Below, one piece after another: positions 51,221 through 60,106 of a DNA stretch of 64,000 nt; position 1 is the stretch's first letter; each line of letters starts with the position of its first letter. The stretch covers positions 6,076,001 to 6,140,000 of the forward strand of contig NZ_CP108394.1 of assembly GCF_041435215.1 (NCBI RefSeq), in the 5' to 3' direction. This stretch comes from Streptomyces sp. NBC_01314 (GTDB lineage: Bacteria; Actinomycetota; Actinomycetes; Streptomycetales; Streptomycetaceae). The position numbers and the translations under genes are program-made. The notes under the pieces were generated by a model. It did no database searches. It was given only the letters and a program-made list of their open reading frames with translations, and was not told the DNA's origin.

Positions 51221-52864
51221 TCAGCCGTCCGTCAGCAGCTCGTCCGCGTCCATGATCCGGTAGGCGTAGCCCTGTTCGGCGAGGAAGCGCTGGCGGTGGG
51301 CGGCGAAGTCCTGGTCGATGGTGTCGCGGGCGACGACGGAGTAGAAGTGGGCCTGGTGGCCGTCGGCCTTGGGTCGCAGGACACGGCCGAGACGCTGGGC
51401 CTCCTCCTGACGCGAGCCGAAGGTGCCGGAGACCTGGATGGCGACCGTGGCCTCCGGGAGGTCGATGGAGAAGTTCGCGACCTTCGACACGACCAGGACG
51501 TTGATCTCGCCCTGCCGGAACGCGTCGAAGAGCTTCTCGCGCTGCGCGTTGCTGGTCTCGCCCTTGATCACCGGCGCGTCCAGGTGGGCGCCCAGTTCGT
51601 CGAGCTGGTCGATGTACTGGCCGATGACGAGGATCTGCTGTCCCGCGAAGCGGCGGACGAGCGCCTCGGCCACCTTCCGCTTGGTCGCGGTGGTGGAACA
51701 GAAGCGGTACTTCTCCTCCTGCTCGGCGGTGGCGTAGGCGAGCCGCTCGGAGTCGGTCAGGTTCACCCGGACCTCGACGCAGTCGGCGGGCGCGATGTAG
51801 CCCTGCGCCTCGATCTCCTTCCAGGGCGCGTCGAACCGCTTGGGCCCGATGAGGGAGAACACGTCCGACTCCCGCCCGTCCTCCCGGACGAGGGTCGCCG
51901 TCAGCCCCAGCCGTCGGCGCGCCTGCAGATCGGCGGTGAACTTGAAGACCGGAGCGGGAAGGAGGTGCACCTCGTCGTAGACGATGAGGCCCCAGTCACG
52001 GGAGTCGAACAGCTCCAGGTGCGGGTAGACGCCCTTCCGGCGGGTCGTCAGCACCTGGTACGTGGCGATGGTGACCGGCCGGATCTCCTTCCGCGTCCCG
52101 CTGTACTCGCCGATCTCCTCCTCGGTCAGCGACGTCCGCTTCACCAGCTCGTGCTTCCACTGCCGCGCGGAGACGGTGTTCGTGACGAGGATGAGGGTGG
52201 TCGACTTGGCCTGGGCCATGGACCCGGCCCCGACCAGCGTCTTGCCGGCACCGCAGGGCAGCACGACTACTCCGCTGCCGCCGTGCCAGAAGTTCTCCAC
52301 CGCCTGCTTCTGGTACGGGCGCAGCGCCCAGCCTTCCTCGGCCAGTTCGATCGGGTGGGCCTCGCCGTCCACGTATCCGGCGAGGTCCTCGGCGGGCCAG
52401 CCCAGCCTCAGCAGGGTCTGCTTGATCTGCCCGCGCTCGGACGGGTGCACGGCGACGGTGTCCGGGTCGATCCGGTTGCCGACGAGCGGGGCGACCCTCT
52501 TCGACCGCAGGATCTCCTCCAGCACCGGCCGGTCGGTGGTGGTGAGGACGAGACCGTGGACCGGGTGTTTGGAGAGGGTGAGGCGGCCGTAGCGGTCCAT
52601 CGTCTCGGCGACGTCCACGAGGAGCGCGTGCGGCACCGGGTAACGGCTGTACTGCACCAGCGCGTCCACGACCTGCTCGGCGTCGTGGCCGGCGGCCCGC
52701 GCGTTCCACAGGCCGAGCGGGGTCACCCGGTAGGTGTGGATGTGCTCGGGCGCCCGCTCCAGTTCGGCGAACGGCGCGATGACGCGACGGCACTCGTCGG
52801 CCAGCTCGTGGCCGACTTCCAGGAGCAGCGTCTTGTCGGACTGGACGATGAGCGGACCATTCAC
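51221..52864 (-). CDS. xpb: DNA repair helicase XPB (SF2)
   Basis: 547 residues, normal for bacterial XPB. GTG at 52864 (AAAGGG 9 bases upstream). An N-terminal damage-recognition-like domain at about 1-170 is followed by the SF2 motor: Q-region ALRPYQKQAVENFWHGG, Walker A VVLPCGAGKTLVGAGSM (about 220-236), motif II VYDEVHLLPAP (a DEVH box), motif III GLTATLVREDGRE, and motifs V/VI VSKVANFSIDLPEATVAIQV, QEEAQRLGRVLRPK. The RED motif in VREDGRE is seen. ATP-driven 3'-5' helicase or translocase in repair/transcription. Confidence 0.94.
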   Translation of the reverse strand: MNGPLIVQSDKTLLLEVGHELADECRRVIAPFAELERAPEHIHTYRVTPLGLWNARAAGHDAEQVVDALVQYSRYPVPHALLVDVAETMDRYGRLTLSKHPVHGLVLTTTDRPVLEEILRSKRVAPLVGNRIDPDTVAVHPSERGQIKQTLLRLGWPAEDLAGYVDGEAHPIELAEEGWALRPYQKQAVENFWHGGSGVVVLPCGAGKTLVGAGSMAQAKSTTLILVTNTVSARQWKHELVKRTSLTEEEIGEYSGTRKEIRPVTIATYQVLTTRRKGVYPHLELFDSRDWGLIVYDEVHLLPAPVFKFTADLQARRRLGLTATLVREDGRESDVFSLIGPKRFDAPWKEIEAQGYIAPADCVEVRVNLTDSERLAYATAEQEEKYRFCSTTATKRKVAEALVRRFAGQQILVIGQYIDQLDELGAHLDAPVIKGETSNAQREKLFDAFRQGEINVLVVSKVANFSIDLPEATVAIQVSGTFGSRQEEAQRLGRVLRPKADGHQAHFYSVVARDTIDQDFAAHRQRFLAEQGYAYRIMDADELLTDG

Positions 52865-53103
52865 CGCACGACACCCTTTCGATTCGGCCCGGACCGGAGT
52901 GAGGGGGCGTTGTGAACGTCCCCTGGTCGTCGTGGGCGCTTCGGCGCTTCGGCCAAACGTCCAGTGTGCCTGATCATCCGGCTCAGCCGGCGGGCTCGCG
53001 TGTGCGATCCCGCCCACCATCACCAGTGCTATTGAATGTCTATTCATTCCCCTGAGTGGCGGGAATTCAGATTTGCAGCATTGGTTCCGAAGAATGGCGA
53101 ACC

Positions 53104-54534
53104 GTGCAGCCACTCACCCCGGCCGACCCCGCCGATCCGGTCACCCCGTCCGCCTCCCCGCAGGGCACCACGCTCGGCTACGCCCTGTTCGCCACCCGCT
53201 GGCTCCAGGCACCGCTGTACTTCGGTCTGGTCGCGGCACAGGGGGTGTACGTCTACAAGTTCTTCAACGAACTGTGGACCTTAATCGTCAGGTGCGTGAG
53301 CGGGAATGCCAGCGAGACGTATGTGATGCTCGCGGTGCTCAAGCTGGTCGACGTCGTCATGATCGCCAACCTGCTGATCATGACGATCGTCGGCGGCTAC
53401 GAGACCTTCGTCTCCCGCATCGGCCTCCAGGGCCACCGCGACCAGCCCGAATGGCTCTCGCACGTCAATTCCAACGTGCTGAAGGTCAAGCTCGCCACCG
53501 CCATCGTGGGCATCTCCTCCGTCCATCTGCTCCAGATGTTCGTGGACGTCCACCACACCTCGCACCACGCGCTGCTGTGGGGCACGGTGATCCACATGGC
53601 CTTCATCGCCTCGGCGGTGCTCCTGGCGTACATGTCGGGGCCGATGCTGCGCGAGGACAAGGGGCACGGTTCCCACCACGGCCCGCCCGACGCCCCGAAG
53701 CCGCCGCAGTGCCCGCGGACACCGACGGGCCCCACGGCACTGAGGGAACCGCTGGAGCCGACGGGACCGGACCGGCCGGGCGGGCCCGCCGCCGCCCCCG
53801 TTCCCCCGCGGGCGCCGCTGCCGATCCCGGCCCAGGCCACCTCGTACGAGAACCACCTGACCCATGAGAGCCGGGTTCCGCCCTACGAGACCCGGTTCGC
53901 GCAGGGCAAGACCCGGCTCATGCGGTACGAGGCCCGGCGCGCGCCGCACGTGGCCGAGGGCGGGGTCGAGGGACGGGTGCGGGAGGCCGGGTTCCCGGCG
54001 CGGAAGCTGCTGGAGGAGTTCGACGCGGGTCACCCGCGCTCCTTCGACCGGCGGCTGCTGGCGCGGCTCGGAGCCCTGGACTTCGTGGCCACCGGACGGA
54101 ACGTGGTGTTCGTCGGCGCCCCCGGCACCGGCAAGACACATCTGGCGATCGGGCTCGGCGTGCGGGCCTGCGAGGCCGGGCACCGGGTGCTGTTCGCGAC
54201 CGCCTCGGAGTGGGCCACGCGGCTGGCCGGGGCACGGGCCGAGGGCAGACTCGCCGAGGAACTGTCCGCGCTCGACGCCTGCCCCCTGCTGATCGTCGAC
54301 GAGGTCGGCTACCTCCCCTTCGACACGGACACCGCCCGGCTCTTCTTCCAGCTCATCGCGCACCGCTACGAGCGGGCCTCGCTGATCGTGACCAGCGACC
54401 GGCCGCTCGGCCGCTGGGAGGAGATCTTCGGCGGGGCCGCCCCGGCGATGGTCGACCGCCTCGCGCACCACGCCGAGATCGTCCGCCTCGAAGGGGACAG
54501 CTACCGGCTGCGCCGCGCTACTTCCCCAGGCTGA
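53104..54534 (+). CDS. UPF0114 (YqhA-like) membrane protein fused to IstB-like AAA+ ATPase
   Basis: 476 residues in one frame. Residues about 24-180 match the YqhA/UPF0114 family, with four helices (LQAPLYFGLVAAQGVYVYKF, VLKLVDVVMIANLLIMTIVG, VKLATAIVGISSVHLLQMFV, VIHMAFIASAVLLAYMSGPM). A Pro-rich linker (182-270) leads to a complete IstB ATPase at about 285-474: KLLEEFDAGHPRSFDRRLLA, Walker A VFVGAPGTGKTHLAIGLGV (338-345 core), Walker B LLIVDEVGYLPFD, sensor-1 LIVTSDRPLGRWEEIFGG and the IstB box VDRLAHHAEIVRLEGDSYRL. IstB is normally the helper of a transposase, but no transposase, inverted repeat or target duplication is seen. The GTG at 53104 has a weak site; 53056 is an alternative. A GAATG-N6-CATTC dyad lies at 53034-53049. 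Confidence 0.85.
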   Translation: MQPLTPADPADPVTPSASPQGTTLGYALFATRWLQAPLYFGLVAAQGVYVYKFFNELWTLIVRCVSGNASETYVMLAVLKLVDVVMIANLLIMTIVGGYETFVSRIGLQGHRDQPEWLSHVNSNVLKVKLATAIVGISSVHLLQMFVDVHHTSHHALLWGTVIHMAFIASAVLLAYMSGPMLREDKGHGSHHGPPDAPKPPQCPRTPTGPTALREPLEPTGPDRPGGPAAAPVPPRAPLPIPAQATSYENHLTHESRVPPYETRFAQGKTRLMRYEARRAPHVAEGGVEGRVREAGFPARKLLEEFDAGHPRSFDRRLLARLGALDFVATGRNVVFVGAPGTGKTHLAIGLGVRACEAGHRVLFATASEWATRLAGARAEGRLAEELSALDACPLLIVDEVGYLPFDTDTARLFFQLIAHRYERASLIVTSDRPLGRWEEIFGGAAPAMVDRLAHHAEIVRLEGDSYRLRRATSPG

Positions 54535-54691
54535 CGTTCTGGATCAACGGCCCCTCCACGCCGATGCCCTCGCCCACCAGCGTGCCGAGTTCGGGGAGGG
54601 GCAGGGGCGGGTTGGCCGCGGCGGGGGAGGCGAGCACACCCACCAGGGTGACGGCGGCGACAGCGGAGACGAGCGTGACGAGTGGGCGCAT
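54518..54691 (-). CDS. Small secreted protein
   Basis: 57 residues from ATG at 54691 (AAAGG 15 bases upstream; weak). A Sec signal peptide (PLVTLVSAVAAVTLVGVLAS, cleavage after PAAA) leaves a short mature peptide NPPLPLPELGTLVGEGIGVE plus GPLIQNVSLGK. No Cys, no known family; its size resembles small exported structural or signal peptides. The 3' end overlaps the convergent UPF0114-IstB gene by 17 bases. Confidence 0.7.
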   Translation of the reverse strand: MRPLVTLVSAVAAVTLVGVLASPAAANPPLPLPELGTLVGEGIGVEGPLIQNVSLGK

Positions 54692-54880
54692 GCGTACGGG
54701 TGGGCCTTTCGAGCGCAGGAGTCGATCTCGATCGGACACAGGGTGGCTGCCCCGTGTCACGAGACGGGATGCGCCGGATGCCCCTTCATCGCTCGTGAGG
54801 GGGAAAAGCGGGTGTGGCCTGCATGAACGCCCACATACACCCGAACGGGTGCGGGGCGGGAAGCGTGTTGATCAACTTGG

Positions 54881-57529
54881 TCAGGGCGCGTCGTCCGCCA
54901 GTTCCGCGACGCCCGTGATCCGGTGCAGCGGAAACGTCCGTACCTCGTCCGCCGTGTGGTCGTACGCCGTCACGAAGCCGCCCTCGACGCGGACCGGGGC
55001 GATGACGCGCTGGCTGGCGGAGCCCTCGGCGTTGACGTAACCGATCCACAGGGTCTCGCCGGTGAGGACGGCGGCCTGCATCGTCGCGAGGGTCTCGGCG
55101 GAGCCGGTACGGGGCAGGGCGCCGGACGGGGCCGTGTCCCCGGTCGTCTTGCGGGGCGTGGTGGAGGCGAGGTCACCGGCGCGGATGGCGCGGATCGCGG
55201 CGCCCAGCAGCGTGTCGTCCGGCGCCGGGGGACCCTCCGGGACGGGCTCCGGGGCCGTGCGGGGCGGGGTGCGGTGGGCGTGCGCCCGGGTGATCAGGAC
55301 GTCGCCCTCCGCCGATTCGGCGGCCGGCGCGAACCCCATCGTCCGCAACCCGTTGAGCAGCGTCGCCGGGTCCGCCTGCGCGGCGAGGACGGTCGGCGCC
55401 AGCCGCCGCAGCCCGAGCCCCTGCGACCGCTTGTCGGCGAGGATCTCGCTGAGCATCGCGTCGTCGTCGCAGCGCACGTACGCCGACGCCACGCCGATCC
55501 GCAGATGGCCGTGGCGCCGTGCCACGTCGTCGATCAGATACGCGAGCGGCTGCGGGACCGGCGTACGGGAGTGGGCGGTCAGGAAGTCGTGCAGGTCGGA
55601 GGCGCTTCGGCCCGCGTCCAGCGCCCGGCGCACCGACCCCGGCGTGAACCGGTACACCGTCGCGCCACCCTTCGACTCCACGTCCGCCAGCACGCCCAGC
55701 ATGTCGGCCAGCGGCCGCTTCAACGGGCCGGGCGCGACAGCCGTCAGGTCCGCCTGCAGCAGCACGTGGTCCAGCGGCTCGGGAAGCAGCGGCGCGAGCA
55801 GCCGCGCGGCCCGGGAGGCGGCCGCGGCCTGCTCGGCGACGGCGTCGGGGGTGGGGGAAAGGGCGGGCACGGGATGGTGCGGCAGGAGGACGTGATGGGC
55901 GGGGAGCTTGTCGCCAGGGGTCTCCGGCAGGTCGGCGGTGGCCGCGGCCTCGCGGGGGAAGCCGAGGAGCGCGCGGCCCTGCGCGGACAGCGCGCCGCGC
56001 CCGGTGACACCGAGCGACTCGGCCTCGGAGAGCGTCCACCGGACGATCCGGGCGCGCAGGTCGTCGCCGGGCCGGGACGACTGCGCGGACTGCGCGGACT
56101 GCGCGTGCGATGCGGGTGGTTGCTGGGGCTGTGAGGACTGCTGGGCGCCGCGGGAGGGGCGTTCCCAGTGGAGGCGGGCCAGCACGGAATCGGGGGTGGC
56201 CGACGTGCCCTCGGGGAGCCCGGCGAGCAGCGCGAGGACCCGGTGGCGCACCTCGGGCGCGGCCGAACGGTCCAGACCCGGGCCCAGCGCCGACAACGTA
56301 CGGTCCTTGGGGTCCCGTTCCCCGATCACGCCCGGCGTACGGGTCGCCGTCAGCCAGGCCGTGGCGAGCCGCGCCCAGCGCTCGGCGGCGGGCAGCTCCA
56401 GCCACTCGTCGTACGCGGGGGTGGCGGCGTACCGTTCGTCGGCCTCGCCGTCCGATGCCAACAGTCCGGCGGCGTAGGCGAGTTCCACCCAGAACGCGGC
56501 GGCGGGCTCGGGCAGGTCGAGGGCCATGGCGGTCCGTTTCAGGTCCCGCACGCTGAGCCCGCCCGCACGCAGGACGCCCGGCCCGCCCTCGTCCCAGTCC
56601 TTCAGCAGCTCCTCCATGGTCGCCAGCGTGGTGTACGCCTGGCCGGCCGCCGCCGCGTCCACAACCTGTGGACGGTGCGTCGCCGCCGCCTCGACGGGCG
56701 GCGGTACCGGCTGGACCTCCCGGTGCGCGCGGCCCGCCCGCAGATGCAGGGCGACCTCGCGGGGGATGACGACCGTGCCGGGGGCGGTCGGCAGGAGCAG
56801 GCCCCGGTCCAGCAGCCAGCGCAGATGGGCCGCCGGTTTGGCGGTGACCTGGCCGTACGGCGGCCCCCACACCAGGCGGGTCAGGACGTCGAGGGACTCG
56901 GGGGGCGCGGCGGCGAGGAGCGCGGCCATGCGGCGACGGTCGGTGAAGAGCCCGCCGAGACCGGTGACGGCCGACACCGAGTCGTGGGTGCTCGCCAGAC
57001 CGGCCTGCGCCACGATCTCCTGCACCCGCCCCGGCGACATGCCCGCCGTGGCCTCCGCGACGGTCGGGCCGAGACCGGTGGGGGAGGGGTGCTGCGGCGA
57101 GGGGGCGAGCAGTTCGCGGGCCGTGCGCACGAGGCGGAGTCGGTCGTCGGCGCCCCACACGAGGGCCTGGTCGCGCAGGGTGCCGAGCGCGCGGGGCAGC
57201 GCGGCGGTGACGGCGGGGTCCGCGTCGTCACCGGCCAGCAGGGACGCCAGTTCCGCGTACGACGCCGGGTCGGCCGCCACGGCCAGCGCCTGTGCCGTCT
57301 GCAGGGCGAACCGGTCCAGGCGCTCCAGGGCCCGGACGACCGACGCGCGTGTCCCGGCCCGGGTCGCCAGCTGGGTCAGGTCCGTCGGCACGGGCGTGAT
57401 GAGATCCGGCCGCGCCCGGAGCAGCACGGCGAGCGAACGGTCGTCCCGCCCGCGCAGCGCCTCCGCCAGCGAACGGGGGGCCCCACCGGCAGGCGCCGCC
57501 TCTGTGGGGATGTGCTCCTCGGTGCTCAT
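54881..57529 (-). CDS. Helicase-associated (XPB/Ssl2-like) protein with WYL-like C-terminus
   Basis: 882 residues. The body is the actinobacterial helicase-associated family: winged-helix-like LIT PVPTDLTQLATRAGTRASV at the N-terminus, a central LSEAESLGVTGRGALSAQGR, DHVLLQADLTAVAPGPLKRP and LADKRSQGLGLRRLAPTVLA. The C-terminus (LTGETLWIGYVNAEGSASQR and VEGGFVTAYDHTADEVRTFP) is WYL-like, a ligand or nucleic-acid sensor. No Walker motifs, so it is not itself an ATPase. It probably partners the XPB helicase encoded nearby. ATG at 57529. Low-complexity linkers at about 455-475 and 790-815. Confidence 0.85.
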   Translation of the reverse strand: MSTEEHIPTEAAPAGGAPRSLAEALRGRDDRSLAVLLRARPDLITPVPTDLTQLATRAGTRASVVRALERLDRFALQTAQALAVAADPASYAELASLLAGDDADPAVTAALPRALGTLRDQALVWGADDRLRLVRTARELLAPSPQHPSPTGLGPTVAEATAGMSPGRVQEIVAQAGLASTHDSVSAVTGLGGLFTDRRRMAALLAAAPPESLDVLTRLVWGPPYGQVTAKPAAHLRWLLDRGLLLPTAPGTVVIPREVALHLRAGRAHREVQPVPPPVEAAATHRPQVVDAAAAGQAYTTLATMEELLKDWDEGGPGVLRAGGLSVRDLKRTAMALDLPEPAAAFWVELAYAAGLLASDGEADERYAATPAYDEWLELPAAERWARLATAWLTATRTPGVIGERDPKDRTLSALGPGLDRSAAPEVRHRVLALLAGLPEGTSATPDSVLARLHWERPSRGAQQSSQPQQPPASHAQSAQSAQSSRPGDDLRARIVRWTLSEAESLGVTGRGALSAQGRALLGFPREAAATADLPETPGDKLPAHHVLLPHHPVPALSPTPDAVAEQAAAASRAARLLAPLLPEPLDHVLLQADLTAVAPGPLKRPLADMLGVLADVESKGGATVYRFTPGSVRRALDAGRSASDLHDFLTAHSRTPVPQPLAYLIDDVARRHGHLRIGVASAYVRCDDDAMLSEILADKRSQGLGLRRLAPTVLAAQADPATLLNGLRTMGFAPAAESAEGDVLITRAHAHRTPPRTAPEPVPEGPPAPDDTLLGAAIRAIRAGDLASTTPRKTTGDTAPSGALPRTGSAETLATMQAAVLTGETLWIGYVNAEGSASQRVIAPVRVEGGFVTAYDHTADEVRTFPLHRITGVAELADDAP

Positions 57530-57609
57530 CCGGCCAACGTTAGCGCCTGGGCTCCGCCGGACCGGGGCGCCTCATGACTCGGGGGCGTGTGCGGTGTGGC
57601 GGGTGCGGG

Positions 57610-57672
57610 TGAGTCGTGTGCTGATCGCGCCCACGCGGCGGAGCCGCCGGCCGGCACAACCCCCGCGCCCCG
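57610..57672 (-). repeat. Dispersed intergenic repeat, copy J
   Basis: A diverged copy (CTGATCGCGCCCACGCGGCG and CCCCCGCGCCCC) in the divergent gap between the helicase-associated gene and the gene at 57755. It is one of two copies not placed 3' of a gene in its own orientation. Confidence 0.7.
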
Positions 57673-57754
57673 CTCCGGCGCCGGGCACCGAGGAACCCCG
57701 GGTACCCGGAAGCGATACCGTCGGGGGGATACGCGCCAACCCCGGAGGGGCTTC

Positions 57755-58813
57755 GTGGGGATTGAGAGCGACCAGGTCGTCTACGAGTATCTGAGCCGGG
57801 TCGGTGATCTGGCTCAGCAGCGGCAGTTGCCGTCGGCGACGCGGATGCGTCTGGTGTCGGGGCTGCGGGACGAGATCGACCGGCGGCGGGCGAAGGTGCC
57901 GGTGGACAGTCCGGCTGCCGTGCGGCGCATCATCGCCCGCCTCGGTACGCCGAACGACGTCGTCGAGGCGGCGGGCGCGCCCGGTGACGTACCGGAGCCG
58001 CGGGCCGCCGCCGTGCCCGTGCAGCGGGTGACCGGTGACGACGGCGCCGACACGGAGGACGCCGGGGAGCGGCCCAAGGGGCTGTCCAGAGGGCTCCGAC
58101 GGGTCGTGCCGCGACCGCGCCCCGCCGAAGCCGTGCCGCCGCCGGTGGCGGGCGGTGCCGCTCCGCCGCATCTCGCTCCGCTGCACGAACTGGGGGACGG
58201 CGACGCGCAGCCCGACTGGTGGCGGGTCGGCGGGGGTGGCGGGCCCGGAGGCGCCGATCTCGGGTTCGGGCTCGGGGACTCCGTGCCGGGGTTCGTCGGG
58301 GGTGTGGAGATTCCCGAGCTGCTGAAGCCGCCGCCGGTGAAGGCGGAGGGGGAGGGGCAGGGCAAGGGGGAGAAGCGGGCGGTCGAGAAGGGGGAGGCCC
58401 CCTCGGCGGTCGTCACGGAGGAGAGAGGGTCCCGGCGGCTGCGGTTGCCGCTGCCCCGGTTGCGGCCCGCGGGTGGGGGGTGGAGCAACCCACTGCTGTT
58501 GCTGGCCGCCGTGCTGCTGGTCGCGGGGGCGGTCATGGGGAGTCTGGTGCCGTTGGGGCTCGGGTGGCTGATCGCCTATCTGTCGCGGCGGCTGACGCCC
58601 ACCGAGTCGAAGTGGGCGGTCATGGGGATTCCGGGGGTGGTGGCCGCCGGGGGGATCGTCTGGCTGTGGGGGCGAACGGACGGCCGCTGGGGTGACCCCA
58701 TTGCCCAGGGCCACATGAACTCCGCGCTCACCGACACCTGGCCCTGGGTCCTCCGCACCGCCGCCGTCTCCTCCGCGCTCTACCTCCTCTGGCGCTCCCA
58801 ACGCCCCCGCTGA
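57755..58813 (+). CDS. Membrane protein with HAAS-like N-terminus
   Basis: 352 residues from GTG at 57755 (GGAGGGGCTTC). N-terminal helical part (VYEYLSRVGDLAQQRQLPSA, ATRMRLVSGLRDEIDRRRAK, VRRIIARLGTPNDVVEAAGA), which resembles the HAAS/DUF1700 signalling domain that regulates membrane partners. A long low-complexity linker follows, then about four C-terminal helices (NPLLLLAAVLLVAGAVMGSL, GLGWLIAYLSRRLTPTESKW, IPGVVAAGGIVWLWG, LRTAAVSSALYLLWRSQ). Function unknown. Confidence 0.72.
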   Translation: MGIESDQVVYEYLSRVGDLAQQRQLPSATRMRLVSGLRDEIDRRRAKVPVDSPAAVRRIIARLGTPNDVVEAAGAPGDVPEPRAAAVPVQRVTGDDGADTEDAGERPKGLSRGLRRVVPRPRPAEAVPPPVAGGAAPPHLAPLHELGDGDAQPDWWRVGGGGGPGGADLGFGLGDSVPGFVGGVEIPELLKPPPVKAEGEGQGKGEKRAVEKGEAPSAVVTEERGSRRLRLPLPRLRPAGGGWSNPLLLLAAVLLVAGAVMGSLVPLGLGWLIAYLSRRLTPTESKWAVMGIPGVVAAGGIVWLWGRTDGRWGDPIAQGHMNSALTDTWPWVLRTAAVSSALYLLWRSQRPR

Positions 58814-58847
58814 CCGGCGTTCTCCTCCCCGCGCCCCGCAGAAGGCA

Positions 58848-58886
58848 AGGGCGCGGGGAACCGCGCGACCAGCACCCACACACCCG
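58848..58886 (+). repeat. Dispersed intergenic repeat, copy F
   Basis: AAGGGCGCGGGGAACCGCGC then GACCAGCACCCACACACC. It is 35 bases after the membrane-protein stop, in its orientation. Confidence 0.8.
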
Positions 58887-58916
58887 CACCCGACCCGCCA
58901 CCCCACCCGGCCCACA

Positions 58917-59552
58917 ATGGACGGCATGAACTCTCGCGCGCTGACCGTCGGATTCGATCTCGACATGACGCTGATCGACTCACGGCCGGGGATCCACGCC
59001 TGTTACGAGGCGCTGGCGGCGCGGACGGGGACGTACATAGACGCCGATCTGACGATCACCCGGCTGGGGCCGCCGCTCGCGGACGAGCTGGCGCACTGGT
59101 TTCCGGCGGCGGAGATCCCGGCGATGGCGGACCTCTACCGGCAGATGTATCCGGCGATCGCGATCGCCGCGACCCCCGCGATGCCGGGCGCGCCGGAGGC
59201 GATCGCGGCGGTCCGGGCGGCCGGTGGGCGGGCGATCGTGGTCACCGCCAAGTACGAGCCCAACGCCAGGCTGCACCTGGAGCACCTCGGCATGGAGCCG
59301 GACGTACTCGTCGGCGACCTGTGGGCGGAGGCCAAGGCGGCGGCGCTGCGCGAGCACGGCGCGAGCGTGTACGTCGGCGACCACACCGGCGACGTACGCG
59401 GCGCCCGCACGGCACAGGCGTACGCGGTCGCCGTCGCCACCGGCCCCTGCGACGAGCGGGAGCTGAGCGAGGCCGGCGCCGACGTCGTCCTCACGGACCT
59501 GACCGCGTTCCCGGCGTGGCTCGACACGCACCGGCGCACGCGCTCCCGGTAG
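58917..59552 (+). CDS. HAD family hydrolase
   Basis: 211 residues (ATG 58917; 58926 is an alternative, neither with a clear ribosome site). Motif I GFDLDMTLIDSRPGIHACYE carries the nucleophile Asp, motif II VVTAKYEPNARLHLEHLG (Thr in VVTAK), and motif III/IV VYVGDHTGDVRGARTAQAYA. A C1 cap lies between about 35 and 90. Resembles phosphoglycolate-phosphatase-type enzymes; the phosphate ester substrate is unknown. Single gene after repeat copy F. Confidence 0.88.
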   Translation: MDGMNSRALTVGFDLDMTLIDSRPGIHACYEALAARTGTYIDADLTITRLGPPLADELAHWFPAAEIPAMADLYRQMYPAIAIAATPAMPGAPEAIAAVRAAGGRAIVVTAKYEPNARLHLEHLGMEPDVLVGDLWAEAKAAALREHGASVYVGDHTGDVRGARTAQAYAVAVATGPCDERELSEAGADVVLTDLTAFPAWLDTHRRTRSR

Positions 59553-59612
59553 GACCTGCTGGGCACGGCCGGCTGGGCACGGCCTGCCCGGCGGGACCGG
59601 AGACGGCCGGAT

Positions 59613-59864
59613 TCAGAGACGTGCCTCGCGCGCCCTTCTGCGCCCCGCCGCGACGGACTGCAGCACTCCGGCGCCGGCGACGAGGAAGCCGACGCCCATG
59701 AGCATGCTCAGGACGAACATGTAGGTGGGGAACGGAGTCGTTCCGAGGAACAGTGGTGCCACGGTGACGAGTGTGGCCACGGCACCGGCGAAGAACACGA
59801 TCGCACCGGCACGGATCAGCCGGTCACCGGGTTCGGCGGAATTCGGTTGGGTTTTGTCACGCAC
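59613..59864 (-). CDS. Small membrane protein, two helices
   Basis: 83 residues: a charged N-terminus (MRDKTQPNSAEPGDRLIRAG), two transmembrane helices (IVFFAGAVATLVTVAPLFLG, FVLSMLMGVGFLVAGAGVLQ) and a basic tail RRRAREARL. No family recognised, N- and C-termini probably cytoplasmic. Convergent with the HAD gene and divergent from the integrase, 242 bases away. Confidence 0.72.
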   Translation of the reverse strand: MRDKTQPNSAEPGDRLIRAGAIVFFAGAVATLVTVAPLFLGTTPFPTYMFVLSMLMGVGFLVAGAGVLQSVAAGRRRAREARL

Positions 59865-60106
59865 CCGACCAGGGTAGTTCCCAGCGCGAGGGAACAGTCG
59901 GCCGACGTCTTGTCACCCGCCCCCGGACCAATAGGCTGGGGACCGGCGGGTCCGACGACCCGCTGTAGTGCTGTCCAGAGCAGTTTGCGCACACCGAGAA
60001 CACCAAACAGACGCAGTTTCCGACGAGTACGAGAGCGATGACAGACGTGCCTACCGGCAATGCCAAGCCGGTTAACTAGACACGCATAGAGCGGTACGCT
60101 CGCGCC

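Noticed and set aside
53104..54534. IS21 insertion creating the UPF0114-IstB join
   Set aside because: No istA, no terminal inverted repeats and no target duplication around the join; kept as a fusion rather than an insertion.
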